Part shown: positions 1 to 10,214 of the stretch, piece after piece
How the letters are laid out: each line of letters starts with the position of its first letter
Numbering within the stretch: position 1 is the stretch's first letter
Assembly (NCBI GenBank): GCA_963682025.1
Contig: OY821519.1
Span: forward strand, 99,073,085-99,137,084
Length of the DNA stretch: 64,000 nucleotides
Direction: 5' to 3'
From: Cordilura impudica
Lineage: Eukaryota; Arthropoda; Insecta; Diptera; Scathophagidae
The notes under the pieces: generated by a model
What the model was told of the DNA's origin: nothing
The model's input: the letters and a program-made list of their open reading frames with translations, nothing else
The model's database searches: none
Translations under genes and position numbers: made by a program

Positions 1-486
1 TATTTTATTATTATTTTATTATAATTTTAATTTTTCATAATTTTTTTATATTTTTGTAGTTTTTTATATATATTTTTTTAAATATTTTTGAATTTAATGA
101 ATGAACGAACTCTTTTAAATATCAGTATTTTATTTTTCGGCTATAATTAATTTTAATAATGAATTGTCATTGCTAAGTATCACAACGCTTAAGAAATTTG
201 AATTGTTAGCTTTAAGGATCCATTTTGAAATTATAATAAATCATTCTTGTATTGAAATCGAAGCCAACCGGCCGTGTACTTTTTTCCCTCGAATTCATGT
301 ATTTAAAGGTAGTCCGCCATATTAAATAAAATAGAATTTAAAAAAATTCAATCCAGTAAAATAATAGTGTTTGCAAAAATTATTTTTGCAACAGTTCTTT
401 AAAAAAAGCTTTAGGAAAAACACATATATTCACCAGTAATAGTCTAAGCAATGGATTTTAACAGCTGAATCCGTTCTGAACAAAAC
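1..486. other. AT-rich stretch, nothing recognised
   Basis: AT-rich sequence with several homopolymer runs and no open frame that resembles a known protein. It lies downstream of the minus-strand CYRI gene. I see no terminal repeats or RNA gene here. Confidence 0.5.
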
Positions 487-890
487 AAAAATTGGCTGAT
501 AAGGTTATGGTCACGGTTTTTTTTTTTTTTTTTTTTGAATGTGCAGGGAATTACCTACTTGAAAACAGGAAAAACAATAAATGGAGAATATTATTCATTG
601 TTATTAGATCAATTAAGCGAAGTAATCAAACGGACATGGTCCACGTTTAGCAAAAAAAAAAAAAAAAAAATTAGGGAACTTCTATCAAGATAATGCTCAG
701 GTGCACACTTGTGCAATTCGATGGCAAAAATACACGAGTTGAGGTTTGAGTTGTTTCCGCCTCTAACACATTCTCCAGATTTGACTCCCAGCGACTTTTT
801 CCTGTTTAAAAATTTAAAGAAATGGTTCAGTGGAAAAAAAAGTCTTATTTTGCGGAGGGCTTAACAAAGTTGAAGAATCACTGGATGACT
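487..890 (+). pseudogene. mariner transposase fragment
   Basis: A plus-strand reading with stops and shifts gives ADKVMV, then GITYLKTGKTINGEYYSLLL, then F-YQDNAQVHT and HSPDLTPSDFFLFKNLKKW in different frames. These are the block around the second catalytic Asp (QDNA.VHT) and the third one (SPDLTPSDFFLF) of mariner-type transposases. A T-run near 518-536 and an A-run near 651-670 break the frame. The N-terminal DNA-binding part is missing. Dead copy. Confidence 0.8.
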
Positions 891-1029
891 CACCTTCCAT
901 AATAGGTGTGAATATAAACAAAATTAATTTAAACAACTTCAACATAGATGGAAACTTTGCAATATTAGTAAAATTACAGTTAAAATAAATGTTTACTAAT
1001 ACTGATTTACTTTTCATTACCAGGGGGTA

Positions 1030-1244
1030 ATCGCCGCTTTCGATATCGAGTAAAATCAATCGAAATTCCATATTTTGGTTTATTATTTAAAGAAGACTGA
1101 AAAACATCAGACGTAGTTTCACTTTTACTCTTATCTAGGGGCCATAATTCGTTAACTGTGACATAGTTAAATTATTCTTAGTATTTTATTTTGGAAATTA
1201 AAAAACAATTTCGATTGAAAAATTTCAATAACGAATGCGACGAT
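1030..1244. repeat. MITE-A copy 1 (215 bp, TIRs)
   Basis: A short element with imperfect terminal inverted repeats: ATCGCCGCTTTCGATATCG at the left and, on the other strand, ATCGTCGCATTCGTTATCG at the right. It is flanked by TA on both sides, as expected of a Tc1/mariner-type target. A second copy in the same orientation is at 4751-4966. No coding capacity. Confidence 0.75.
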
Positions 1245-1344
1245 TATACCCCAGTAATTTATTTCTGATCAATGAAAAAAATTGAACTAGTCAGTAAAAT
1301 TGGACTAATGTAATTTAATTTTCATTACCAGTAAAGTCTTACCC

Positions 1345-1878
1345 CCGTATTCATAATGAAAAGTTGGCTGCTGCTTACATGTCGCGCTCAACGAGGTTCT
1401 TACTAGTCAACCGATTAGCCTTAGTTTTTAGTTAGCACATAGTTTATTCATAATCAATTTTTTGTTGTCATCTAATAGCTTTAAAAACAACTCTGAAATT
1501 TGTAATGCCACCATATTTTTTGCATTAATGCCACCTGATATAGTGAAAATCAACTCTACATATCAATTTGTGTGATTTCACTCCTTCGTTTTTTTTTTAA
1601 ATTAATATGTACAAGTGTTAAGTTTACGACAAAATTATTTTAATTTGAAAATTATGTAAAAAAATGTTTAAAAGATCCGCAAAGAAAAAAATATTTATTT
1701 GCACATAAAAATAATTTATATATTTTGTTTTGGTTAGTTTGACGACACACATCAGCTGTTTTAACATACTTAGTCAGTGTTTGAAAGGATGTTGATCTGA
1801 GTTTAGCAAACGCAGCAGCAAGTGCATTATAAATAATACTCATGCTAGATACTGCATAACTTTTCATTATGAATACGG
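1345..1878. repeat. MITE-B (534 bp, TIRs)
   Basis: The left end CCGTATTCATAATGAAAAGT recurs inverted at the right end (ACTTTTCATTATGAATACGG), giving perfect terminal repeats of about 20 bp. The interior has no convincing ORF. Only one copy is in the window. The target duplication is unclear. Confidence 0.65.
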
Positions 1879-2600
1879 CCGTTCTTGGTTACTGAAAATT
1901 GAATGCACTCCCTCAATTATGGACTTTGCTAATGTTTAACGGTCATGCATTAGATATTTACTTTTTAAAGTTAGAATTGAATTTACACTTATTTAAAGGT
2001 TCATATTCCAAGTGTGAATAATTAAAAAAATATATATAAAATGATTGATGTGTTACAGCTATCGGCAGTGCAAAGAAAATCTTGTTTGCAAAGAAAATCT
2101 TCCAACAAAATACTTCAATTAAATTAAGTGAAACTTCGAGTGGCACACTAGATTTGTTGATTAATAAAGAATTGATTGCATGTAACAAAAAATATAATAT
2201 AATAATGAAATACAATAAATTTTAACTGATAATGAATTTTAGTGTGCATTATCAGTAAATTTTGACTGATTACTGGAACAAATTGCAGTTATAAGTAGGA
2301 ATTTACTGCTAATGGAAATCAAATTTCTTTATCAGTAAAAATTTACTGATTACTGTAATTTGTAATGTACTAAATATATAATGCAGTGTGCAGTGAGTTT
2401 TTTCTGATTTTTTCACTTTTCGCGGCTCCATATTTCAGGAAAATATTTTTAATATTTCCTAGTTTAGTAAGATGGAACATTTATGCCAAAATTTATCATA
2501 GTCAAGGAGGGTGAGGTCTAACAAAGCTTATTTCCTTCTTTAATTACAAATGAAAGTTCCCATTAGTATTTTTTCTTAGAGATTTTCTTTTCCATAAATT
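1879..2600. repeat. AT-rich region with repeated TTTACTGATTA words
   Basis: Several copies of words such as TTATCAGTAAA and TTTACTGATTACTG occur in both orientations, most densely at 2216-2370, with related words near 1310-1340. It looks like a decayed inverted-repeat element; boundaries cannot be fixed. No gene seen. Confidence 0.35.
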
Positions 2601-2830
2601 AATGGTTATTTTTTTTTACCTCAAATCAAACACTCTTTTCAAATAATCGGCAACAATTTGCATCTATTGTTACTTGTCGCCAACCAAAATAACTCAAAAC
2701 CAAATAAACAACAAAATATAAAAAAAAAAACAGAAAATATTGCTGGTTTGTGGTAAACCTTTAATGTTGTTTTAAATAAATCTTTATGAAAAAAAAAAAA
2801 CAAATGGTATAAAAAAAAATTAAACAAACA

Positions 2831-2872
2831 CATACAAACATACATACATACATACATACAACACTATTTAAA
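2831..2872. repeat. (CATA)n microsatellite
   Basis: About eight imperfect CATA units. It lies just beyond the stop codon of the CYRI gene on the minus strand, so it may be within the 3' UTR, read as (TATG)n. Confidence 0.8.
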
Positions 2873-2945
2873 ACAAACCGGTGTGATTCAGTATTAGAGT
2901 ATGCTAACAACAGCACACAATCTGCTGTTTCAAACTCTGTGTGTA

Positions 2946-3210
2946 TTATGCTGCCAATAAATTTCGTATATTTTTGGGCGTATTTTCTTCATTTAGATGT
3001 TTTGTTGTATACCGCAGAGCATTTAGTAGTGGTTCGGCTTTAATGGCTGGCTGCGCCTGCAATAGTCGTACACATCCTTTGACATCAACGTGGGCACCAC
3101 GTGCAAACGCCCCCACTGGATGGACATGATCGTAAAGTATAACAAGACCGACCATAACTCTCAATACTAGCAGGTGGGTTTCTTCACGTTCGATTTGTTG
3201 TAGCAGTTTA
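2946..3210 (-). CDS. Cyri: CYRI/FAM49 homologue, last coding exon
   Basis: Last coding exon of a CYRI-type Rac1 interactor. Read on the minus strand it starts after a polypyrimidine tract and AG at 3211-3214 and ends at TAA (2946-2948): one base completing a Pro codon plus 88 codons. The protein includes [20 protein letters not shown], then [18 protein letters not shown], then [15 protein letters not shown] and ends IRNLLAA. The [13 protein letters not shown] and [13 protein letters not shown] blocks are signatures of the family C-terminus. CYRI proteins bind active Rac1 and restrain the Scar/WAVE complex at the leading edge of the cell; that role is taken from the family. The preceding exon, ending in phase 2, is at 11564-11826. 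No inactivating change is seen. I recall the Drosophila orthologue as CG32066. Confidence 0.95.
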
Positions 3211-3405
3211 CTGGAAAAATAATATTAAAATACAAATATTTGATTAAAAAACTAAATATGTAAATAAGAATTCAAATTGTGCTCTTATTTGTAAAAACAA
3301 CACTTCACTGATACCTGCCAAAATTTCAGGCTGCTTCGTGATTGACAGTTGAGTTTTGCGAAAATTAATAAAATTTAATATAGAACCCGTGATTTAATAT
3401 TTGTT

Positions 3406-3442
<37 letters not shown>

Positions 3443-3450
3443 AAAACTAA
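3211..3450. other. start of 8.4-kb CYRI intron, poly(T)
   Basis: Intron sequence next to the last exon with a T-run of roughly 35 bases around 3404-3438. In this position the T-run could be the poly(A) tail, seen on the other strand, of the minus-strand retrotransposon fragment that follows. Confidence 0.4.
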
Positions 3451-4205
3451 TGATGAAATTAAAGCGGAAATTACCCAAGTTTAATATTAAGATAACGGAT
3501 AAGATCAGTCAGCTCTAAGTCCGATATAGCAGATAGGTCGCCCAGTAGGTATCAGCCAGTGTTCTGAATCTGATACCAAAGCTTCACACTCGCAGACGAG
3601 ATAATAGACAGTCTTTTCTTCTTCAAGTGTTCCGCAGCAGCGGCAGTGCTCGTTGAGCTGATCTCCGAGTCTTCCTGCGTGTTTACCGATTAGTTAGTGA
3701 CCCGTCAACATGACCTGGTATGTTCTTTCTACTCCTACTGAGGAGAGATTTAATCTGTTTTAAGTAATAGTCAGGCTACGTTTGCCTCGCAGTCTTAAGC
3801 CTGTTCTTGCCAGTTAGTCTTCCCGTTCATTATCGTTAAAATCCCAATTGCCGGGGACCAATACAAGAGTAAGTATAGAAAGGCGATTTCGCTTTAACAG
3901 TTCCTCCTTCCTCTGTCCTATCAAAATGGAAGATGTGATGTTAGAGTTGAGGGCGAGAAGTGCTACCTGACTGTCGACAAAAATGCCCACAATTTTCTCA
4001 ACATTATGTGGGTATAGAATTCTACACTCTTCCTAGTCGCCAGAATCTCCGCGTGAAAGAGACACTATCATCATCCGGTAGTCTGAGAGAAACCACCCGC
4101 GCCTACAACACAACACTGCTTTGAGATATCAGTGCAGATGCGGGTGTCGTACCTTGCAATTGGATGACCCCTTATTCCAGCCCTTTCTAGAAGGGAACTT
4201 GACCT
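3451..4205 (-). pseudogene. non-LTR retrotransposon 3' fragment (RNase H and Cys/His tail)
   Basis: On the minus strand, in shifted frames, one reads FHAEILA and KKSVEWYTH (RNase H-like start), then the tail with NEHCRCCGTLEEEKTVYYLV followed by CECEALVSD. A Cys-rich motif of the form HCRxC...EEE...HLxCEC closing an ORF2 after an RNase H domain is typical of I/R1/LOA-type non-LTR elements. Many stops; 5' truncated. The T-run at 3404-3438 sits where a poly(A) tail would be. The region is clearly more GC-rich than the surrounding DNA. Confidence 0.65.
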
Positions 4206-4254
4206 GAAACGATCTTTCGAAATCCAGTCTAGGTGTAAAAAGTTAGATTCTAAC

Positions 4255-4440
4255 CTTAAATTATGTGGTAATCGGCTAACAAGGTAATGGTCATAGGTTT
4301 TTGAGATGAGCGCAAATTTACCTACGTTGATTACCTTGATGAAGGAAAAGCAATTAATGACGAATATTATTTCAAATTACTGGACGATTTCAACAACATA
4401 CATATATTTAACAACACATTTCTTATGCAAAAAAAGTCCG
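4255..4440 (+). pseudogene. mariner transposase fragment
   Basis: Plus strand: ANKVMVIGF, a stop, then DERKFTYVDYLDEGKAINDE followed by YYFKLLDDF. This is the mariner block between the first and second catalytic Asp (compare YLKTGKTINGEYY at 487-890). Nothing coding can be followed beyond about 4405. Short dead fragment. Confidence 0.75.
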
Positions 4441-4750
4441 ATGTAATCGGTATTTCGAAATGATCAAAAATTGGAGAAATGTGCGAGCTAAAATTTAAAA
4501 TTTTTTTGGTCATATTTGACGACATTATGTATTGTCAGTTACTAGAGAATTTGATTCCGCATATTCCACAATTTTGCTAAAAAATCGGAAAATTCCGTAT
4601 TTTCCCTGAAAATAATTTAGCACTATTCAAATCGGTGAAATATTTTTGATGACTTTTACAACTTTTCAGAGTTTTTCACAGAATTTTTCAGTTCACATTT
4701 TAATCGATTACATTGCCACGATGAAAAATTTCGAAAATTTCAGTGGCAAA
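4441..4750. other. AT-rich stretch, nothing recognised
   Basis: Low-complexity AT-rich DNA with repeated AATTTTxxAAAAT words. No ORF or terminal repeat is supportable. Confidence 0.4.
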
Positions 4751-4966
4751 ATCGTCGTATTCGATATCGAGTAAAATCAATCGAAATTCCATATTTTGGT
4801 TTATTATTTAAAGAAGACGGACAATCGTCTGACCTCGTTTCCCTTTTACTATTAGCTATGGATCATAAATCTTTAGCTGTGACAAAGTAAAATTGCTCTT
4901 AGTATTTTATTTTGGAAAATAAAAAAATAATTTCGATCGGAAAATTTCGATAACGAATGCGACGAT
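4751..4966. repeat. MITE-A copy 2 (216 bp, TIRs)
   Basis: Same family and orientation as 1030-1244, with cleaner ends (ATCGTCGTATTCGATATCG, inverted ATCGTCGCATTCGTTATCG). The flanks here (CAAA and TCGA) do not form an obvious duplication, so the insertion site has decayed or the ends are slightly misplaced. Confidence 0.75.
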
Positions 4967-5079
4967 TCGACCCCTGATCTCGGCGAAGGGTAATATTGGG
5001 TAAACATTTGAAAGAAATGGGCATAAATTAGAAGTGAGATCGAAAAAATCTTATCATACATAAAATATTACTCCGACAT

Positions 5080-6070
5080 ACGGGACCTAGACTCTTTAGG
5101 TATCGTATTGACAAACGATGGTTGTGATGTCAGTGGTGTGCTTGTAAATGATGAGAGAATGAGATGTGTGAATATTTAAGAAGGATTTGATCACACACGA
5201 ATGTAGACATGTGTGTGTACTCAAGACCTTCTAGAATGGGCTTAGTCGTGTACATACGAACTCACCCACGGGGTGTATGTTCGGGTATGGGACTGAGCCT
5301 TTCGATGGCCACCAGTACAAGCTGTTTGGAACTAAAGTGGTAGTAGCTTTGTTACGAAGTCTGACCGGAGGCTATATATACTAGCAGATTCCAGCGCTCG
5401 AAATTCGAGTGCAATTTATAGGCAACTTTATTTTTCAACTTAGCCAATATTTATCTTGTTTATTGTTATTATAAATGAAGATAACAAACAAATTAACAAA
5501 CACATTAACATATTTAATAAACACACACATAGCATATGTATAATTTTATGTATGTGTAAGAAGCAACTTTAAATGCAATTTACTCAAAATAAAGGACAAA
5601 ATTTAAAAATCTGTAAATCTGGAAAACAGTTAAAAAGAAATACCTTTTAAATAATATACGTTTGGTCAAAATCGGGATAAAACGGTAGAACAAAACATCG
5701 GTCACAAGAAATCGCCTAGCCTATTAATATTATAGATATATATATATATATATATTGGTACCACGGGTAGTCAGGACCCTGGAATCACAGATTCCAGATG
5801 ACTTTTTGGGTACGGCCCTTAGGGGAGTATCGTGGTGGTTGTGGTATAAACCCAAAATTGCGGGAAGAGCACAGCTCCTCACCGACTCCTCACCGAGGAG
5901 AGGTATTTGTTGCCCAAATACGCAAATCTTGAATTGGTACTTGATTGTAGTTTGCCTCCTGATTGTAGTTTGCGACCACCGGTGGCCGTGCATATTCCGA
6001 TCCAGTGTTCAGAGTACCGTGTGTTTATGTCAACGAAACAGGTACTCACGTAAAACACAAGAGATTTCAT
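5080..6070. other. GC-richer unassigned block split by a Helitron
   Basis: Compared with its surroundings this block is rich in G and C. It is interrupted by the Helitron-N copy at 5381-5736. An open frame at 5755-6129 (+) has no resemblance I recognise. The character suggests an old retrotransposon piece, but no LTR, reverse transcriptase or tail could be found. Confidence 0.35.
5381..5736 (-). mobile_element. Helitron-N1 copy 1 (356 bp)
   Basis: Non-autonomous Helitron in minus orientation. The 5' end reads TCTATAATATTAATAGGC and the 3' end carries the small palindrome CTCGAATTTCGAG followed 13 bases later by CTAG. It sits between A and T, as Helitrons do. Sister copies are at 7648-10345 (interrupted), 10599-10954, 34059-34425, 38528-38901 and 43772-44042. 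No coding capacity. Confidence 0.85.
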
Positions 6071-6179
6071 ACATAAAATGTAATAATATGGAAACTATTG
6101 AACCTAGAGCTTTAATTTTTTTACTTTAATTGAAAATATGTTAGAGCTTTCAAGAAAAAATATATACCTTTTGTAGTTC

Positions 6180-6960
6180 TAATCACTACTTATGAAATTA
6201 TGGACCTTTTCCGGAAACCCGTCCATTACAGATTTTATAGTGGTTTTTGTCACTTATTTGGAACAGTTAGTCCATCTCCGTTTAAAATCTTTCACATTTT
6301 GGTACACCATTTTTCTATTATTCAACTGCCTTTTCACAAGCGACCAATATCTCTCCACTGGCCTAAGCTCCGGACAGTTTGGAGGATTTGCCTTCCTTGG
6401 TACAAAAAACAACTTGTTGTTCTTGTACCATGCAAGAGTTTTTTTTTTACCATTATGACAGGATGCCAAATTGGGTCAAAACTAAGTGTACACTATGTGT
6501 TGGCTTATGAGAAGAAGGTTTTTTTTTCAAGCACTTCTTAATACAAAATTCTGTATTTAAAGAACCTGTTGTACAAATCACTTGCTTCTTTTACTGCAAC
6601 TGCATATTGCTTACCTGGAACTTTTTGGGAAATTTCGTCTGATTTTGGGTCCTAATCTTACCGTCGACATTTCCTCGAGCATTAGCAACATAGAATTTTT
6701 GGCACGGAAGCAGTGAAAACTCTACCACTAGATTTTGAAACATGATGCCAATTTTCGTGCTATGTTTTTGGTCTCTAAATTTGCAGTGTTCCTATTTGGA
6801 CTTTTAATGTTTTCACACCTGCATTAGCTTTAACTTTTCGCACCAAATAGTCCCATCACTGAGCGAACCGGGCTGCTTTTCTACCAGATGTGCTGAGAGT
6901 TCTTTTCAATCACCCTTATTCTAGTTGTTGACATCAATGTCGTCTTGGTTTTTGAGTCAA
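6180..6960 (-). pseudogene. Tc1/IS630-like transposase fragment
   Basis: The minus strand carries LASCHNGKKKTLAWYKNNK followed by FVPRKANPPNCPELRPVERY, the C-terminal part of a Tc1/mariner-superfamily (IS630-like) transposase: a residue block before H, then NPPNCPELRPxExYW carrying the last acidic residue. The upstream part (6470-6960) reads as broken pieces in several frames. A separate N-terminal helix-turn-helix piece of similar type lies at 10960-11200 on the same strand. Dead. Confidence 0.75.
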
Positions 6961-7069
6961 TATCACTTTCTCTCCACGTCGACATTAATTCGACACCAAT
7001 GTAGTATTCTGTAACAGCTTTGCAACGACATTGACGTCGATAATTTGAAAAAAAAAAAAAAAAAACATA

Positions 7070-7590
7070 TCTCTCATATTGGAGTCAGCTGACTTTTTTA
7101 TGTGGGAAAATGTTTTTAATTCTGATTCTAATCCGAGAGATGAAGAAAATGAACAAAATTTAATAATGCAAAGAAGACTACTCCGACAGAAGTCAGATAT
7201 CATTAACTTACCAGATAAAAAGTGAATAGCAAAATCAAAGACTGTTGCCTCTAGAATATTTCTTTATTTCTTCAAAAGATTTTAAAGTTACAAACAATTG
7301 CACCAAATTTGAAAAGCGGAATAAGATAACAGACATTTCGAAAACAATCAAATTGGCAGCTAGATAGCGATTTTTAGCCCAGGGATCGTACTAGTTGAGT
7401 GTCAGAAATAACTTTAACTTGGGACCGTCACAGCTAATCGTTTCCAAGATTCTGTCTGAGACTCTGAACGCATTAGAAATAACAGTTTGTCTCCAATGGA
7501 TGGAACCCACATCAAAATTATGGCTATACTTCAACCGTAAAGGATTTTTTAGTTTAAATGCTGTGATTGTACGTATGTTAATTAATTAAC
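7070..7590 (+). pseudogene. Harbinger (HARBI1-like) transposase fragment
   Basis: Plus strand: QRRLLRQKSDIINLPD (N-terminal), then after a gap NNFNLGPSQLIVSKILSETL followed by NALE, and MDGTHIKIMA overlapping FNRKGFFSLNAV in another frame. The xDGTHIxI block containing a catalytic Asp followed by F.NRKGxFSLNxxI is characteristic of HARBI1/PIF-Harbinger transposases. The DDE core is deleted and shifted. Confidence 0.75.
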
Positions 7591-7818
7591 TGCATTTGAT
7601 AATTTTTTTTATAACAAAATAATAAAACAAAGTAAAAACTAAAATAATCTGTCATATTAATAGGCAAGTCGATTTCTTGGGACCGATGTAAGTTTGCCAG
7701 TTTTAATCCTATTTTAACCAAATATCCCTTGTTTGAAAGGTATTTAGAGATTTTGACATTTAAAAATTTTTTTTAAAGTAAAATACATTTAAAGCTGCTA
7801 CTAACACATACATAAAAC

Positions 7819-8323
7819 AAGTAAGAAAATTATAGTCGGGCTAGACCGATACCCTCTACCATGGTTTAGAGACCCTATCTCATCGGTCCAAATAAGAATT
7901 TTCCTATAGCGATTATTTCTGAACTACTGATCAATGGATGTAATAAACACATACAAACCCAATTTGACTGAGATCCATATGATAATTTGGAACTTATGGC
8001 AATTTATGTCGATTTCATAGGGGTCATTTGTATGGGGACTAGGTCTGAACATGGACCGATTTTCACCAATTTCAATACCGTTCATCCCATGGACGATGAA
8101 AGCTTATATACCAAATTTCATCAAAATATATTCATATTTTCGACCTGTAGTGTGATTACAAGGTTTACATGGACACACAGACGGACGGACGGTGACTCAA
8201 AAAGTGATTCTGAGTCGATCGGTATAATTAAAGATGGGTCTAGGATGAATATTTTTGGTTGTTACAACCAGCAGCACAAAGTCATTATACCCAAAGCACA
8301 TAGTTGTATAGGGTATAATTATA
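7819..8323 (+). repeat. mini-me-like element, copy M1
   Basis: Begins AAGTAAGAAAATTATAGTCG and ends with the CATAG-T-GTATAGGGTATAA stem. In between are the TATGGGGACTAGGTCTGAACA block and a short ACGG tract near 8180, the (GTCY)n core of this family on the other strand. It interrupts Helitron-N1 and is itself interrupted at 8323 by the rosa-like element. Non-coding; the ORF at 7987-8403 only follows the repeat. Confidence 0.8.
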
Positions 8324-9626
8324 AAGGGTTTTTCAACAGGGAAGCTACAAAAGTAGAAAGACAGGGACAGCAAATGACGCAATATTTCTTGCCGCTCTTT
8401 TAACATTTCTCTTCAGTAAGGTTTGCCATTTCATGATGGAAAGATATACGAGCCAACAACGAGTCGAAATTATTAAAATTTACTACCGAAATTCGGAGTC
8501 AGTGGCTTCAACGTTAAGAGCGCTACGTCCAATTTATGGTCGTCATATTCGTCCTAGCAGATCAACAATTGAGCGTCAAGTGGAAAAATTTGAATCCACA
8601 GGCACAGTACAAAATGTTCCCGTGCCAGTGAGACAAAGAAGTGCCCGTAGTGTCGAGAATATTGCTGCCGCTGAGGCTTCAGTTGAAGAAAGCCCAAATG
8701 TGTCTCTCACACGTCGTTTTCAAGAGTTGGGCATCTCTGTGACGTCGTTGTGGCGAATTTTGCGAAAATATCTTGGCCTACATCCATACAAGATCAAATT
8801 GACGCAAGAACTGAAGCCGCTTGACCACCAGAAGCGTCGTATGTTCGTGAATTGGGCTGAGCAACAACTTGAAAATGATTCGGGTTTTCGTCGAAAAATC
8901 ATCTTTAGCGATGAGGCTCATTTCTGGCTGAATGGCTTCGTCAATAAACAAAATATGCGTTATTGGTCAGACAGCAATCCACACGTACTCCATGAGTCAT
9001 CAGTGCATCCCGAAAAAATTACGGTTTGGTGCGGTTTATGGGGCGTCGGCGTCATTGGGTCGTACTTCTTCCGTGATGATCAAGACCGGCACGTTACTGT
9101 GAATGGGAATCGCTACCGTTCAATGGTAACCGAATATTTTTGGCCCCAATTGGATGATATGGACTTGGAGGACATGTGGTTCCAACAGGACGGCGCCACA
9201 AGCCACACAGCGAATGTCACAATCAATTTATTGGAAACCAAGTTTGGAGAACGTGTTATCTCACGAAATGGTCCAGTCGATTGGCCGCCTCGGTCGTGCG
9301 ATTTGACGCCGTTGGACTATTTCTTGTGGGGCTACGTTAAGTCTATGGTCTATGCCAACAAGCCAGCGACGATTGATGAACTTCGTACGAATATCGAACG
9401 TGAAATTGCAGCAGTATCGGCCGACTTATGCTTGAAAACTGTCGAAAATTGGGTTCAGCGTCTCGACTTCTGCAAGCGTGCCCGTGGTGGCCATGCAAAA
9501 GAGATCGATTTCCATACATAATGGCATCGAACGTACTTTCACAGGAATAAAGAATTTCATTGATATCCAAAACAGTTTTTGTTTTATTTAAAAAAACTTT
9601 TGTAGCGCTCTTATTGAAAAACCCTT
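8324..9626 (+). mobile_element. rosa-like (DD41D) Tc1/mariner element, apparently complete
   Basis: Terminal inverted repeats of about 31 bp (start AAGGGTTTTTCAA, inner end GCTACAAAAGT, 26 of 31 bases matching) flank one intact transposase gene, with a TA duplication on each side (8322-8323 and 9627-9628). Total 1303 bp. Everything expected of an autonomous element is present. Confidence 0.92.
8433..9521 (+). CDS. DD41D mariner-superfamily transposase (rosa-like)
   Basis: Intact 362-residue transposase. The N-terminal third (about 1-115) holds two helix-turn-helix-like segments (QQRVEIIKIYYRN; RRFQELGISVTSLWRILRKY) expected to bind the inverted repeats. The catalytic triad can be read as D160 in FSDEAHFW, D253 in FQQDGATSHT and D295 in CDLTPLDYFLWG, with 41 residues between the last two, hence DD41D, the spacing I recall for rosa elements of tephritid flies. 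DDE enzymes of this type cut and paste the element at TA. There are two possible starts, adjacent ATGs at 8433 and 8436; I took the first. No stop or shift interrupts it, in contrast to every other transposase in the window, so it is young and could still be active. It sits inside a mini-me-like copy, which sits inside a Helitron. Confidence 0.93.
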   Translation: MMERYTSQQRVEIIKIYYRNSESVASTLRALRPIYGRHIRPSRSTIERQVEKFESTGTVQNVPVPVRQRSARSVENIAAAEASVEESPNVSLTRRFQELGISVTSLWRILRKYLGLHPYKIKLTQELKPLDHQKRRMFVNWAEQQLENDSGFRRKIIFSDEAHFWLNGFVNKQNMRYWSDSNPHVLHESSVHPEKITVWCGLWGVGVIGSYFFRDDQDRHVTVNGNRYRSMVTEYFWPQLDDMDLEDMWFQQDGATSHTANVTINLLETKFGERVISRNGPVDWPPRSCDLTPLDYFLWGYVKSMVYANKPATIDELRTNIEREIAAVSADLCLKTVENWVQRLDFCKRARGGHAKEIDFHT

Positions 9627-9754
9627 TACAATACTGTATGTGTGTTTATTACATTTGTTAATGTGTTCGCAAAAAGCCCTATATTGAATTGAAAAATAAT
9701 TTTGGACATAAACCAATGACAATAGTCCCAAAAATAATTTTGGACATAACACGG

Positions 9755-10214
9755 TGTCTCGACTAGCTATAATTCATGGCAATGTTCATGTTCAAGTCAG
9801 ATAAACAAAATAAGACAAAATGCGAAGTGGGCAAATTATGTTTAGACATTTCATTTCCAAAATGTCTTTGAACCGTAAACAACAGAAATGCGTTCTTGTA
9901 CTCAATGCTTTAAAAGAGTTAAAAAACTAAAAATACAAATTGAAGAAGAAAAAAAAAAATGAAAGAAAAAGCACGACATTTTGGGTGAATCCTTTTTTAG
10001 AATGAAATTAATAATTTCGCTTTTATTTAATTTAAGTTGCGCCATTTTAATATACTTAAACGTCAAAATCGAATGAAACTTCAAATTAATGGCTAAGTTT
10101 TGCCAGACTTTCTGCCACGGAAAAAAGTTGGATTTTTTAGTCATGAAATGAACATTAGCGGTCTCCACTAGCCATTGACTTGAACATTGGCATGAATTAT
10201 GGCTAGTCGAGACA
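9755..10214. repeat. MITE-C (460 bp, long TIRs)
   Basis: Starts TGTCTCGACTAGCTATAATT and ends with the inverted form (AATTATGGCTAGTCGAGACA); the inverted repeats extend about 40 bp through GTTCAAGTCA. It interrupts Helitron-N1. No ORF of interest; a minus frame at 9902-10255 is accidental. Target duplication not resolved. Confidence 0.7.

Noticed and set aside
5755..6129. 124-residue plus-strand frame
   Set aside because: No recognisable motif, and overlapping frames of similar length on the other strand; kept only as part of an unassigned block.
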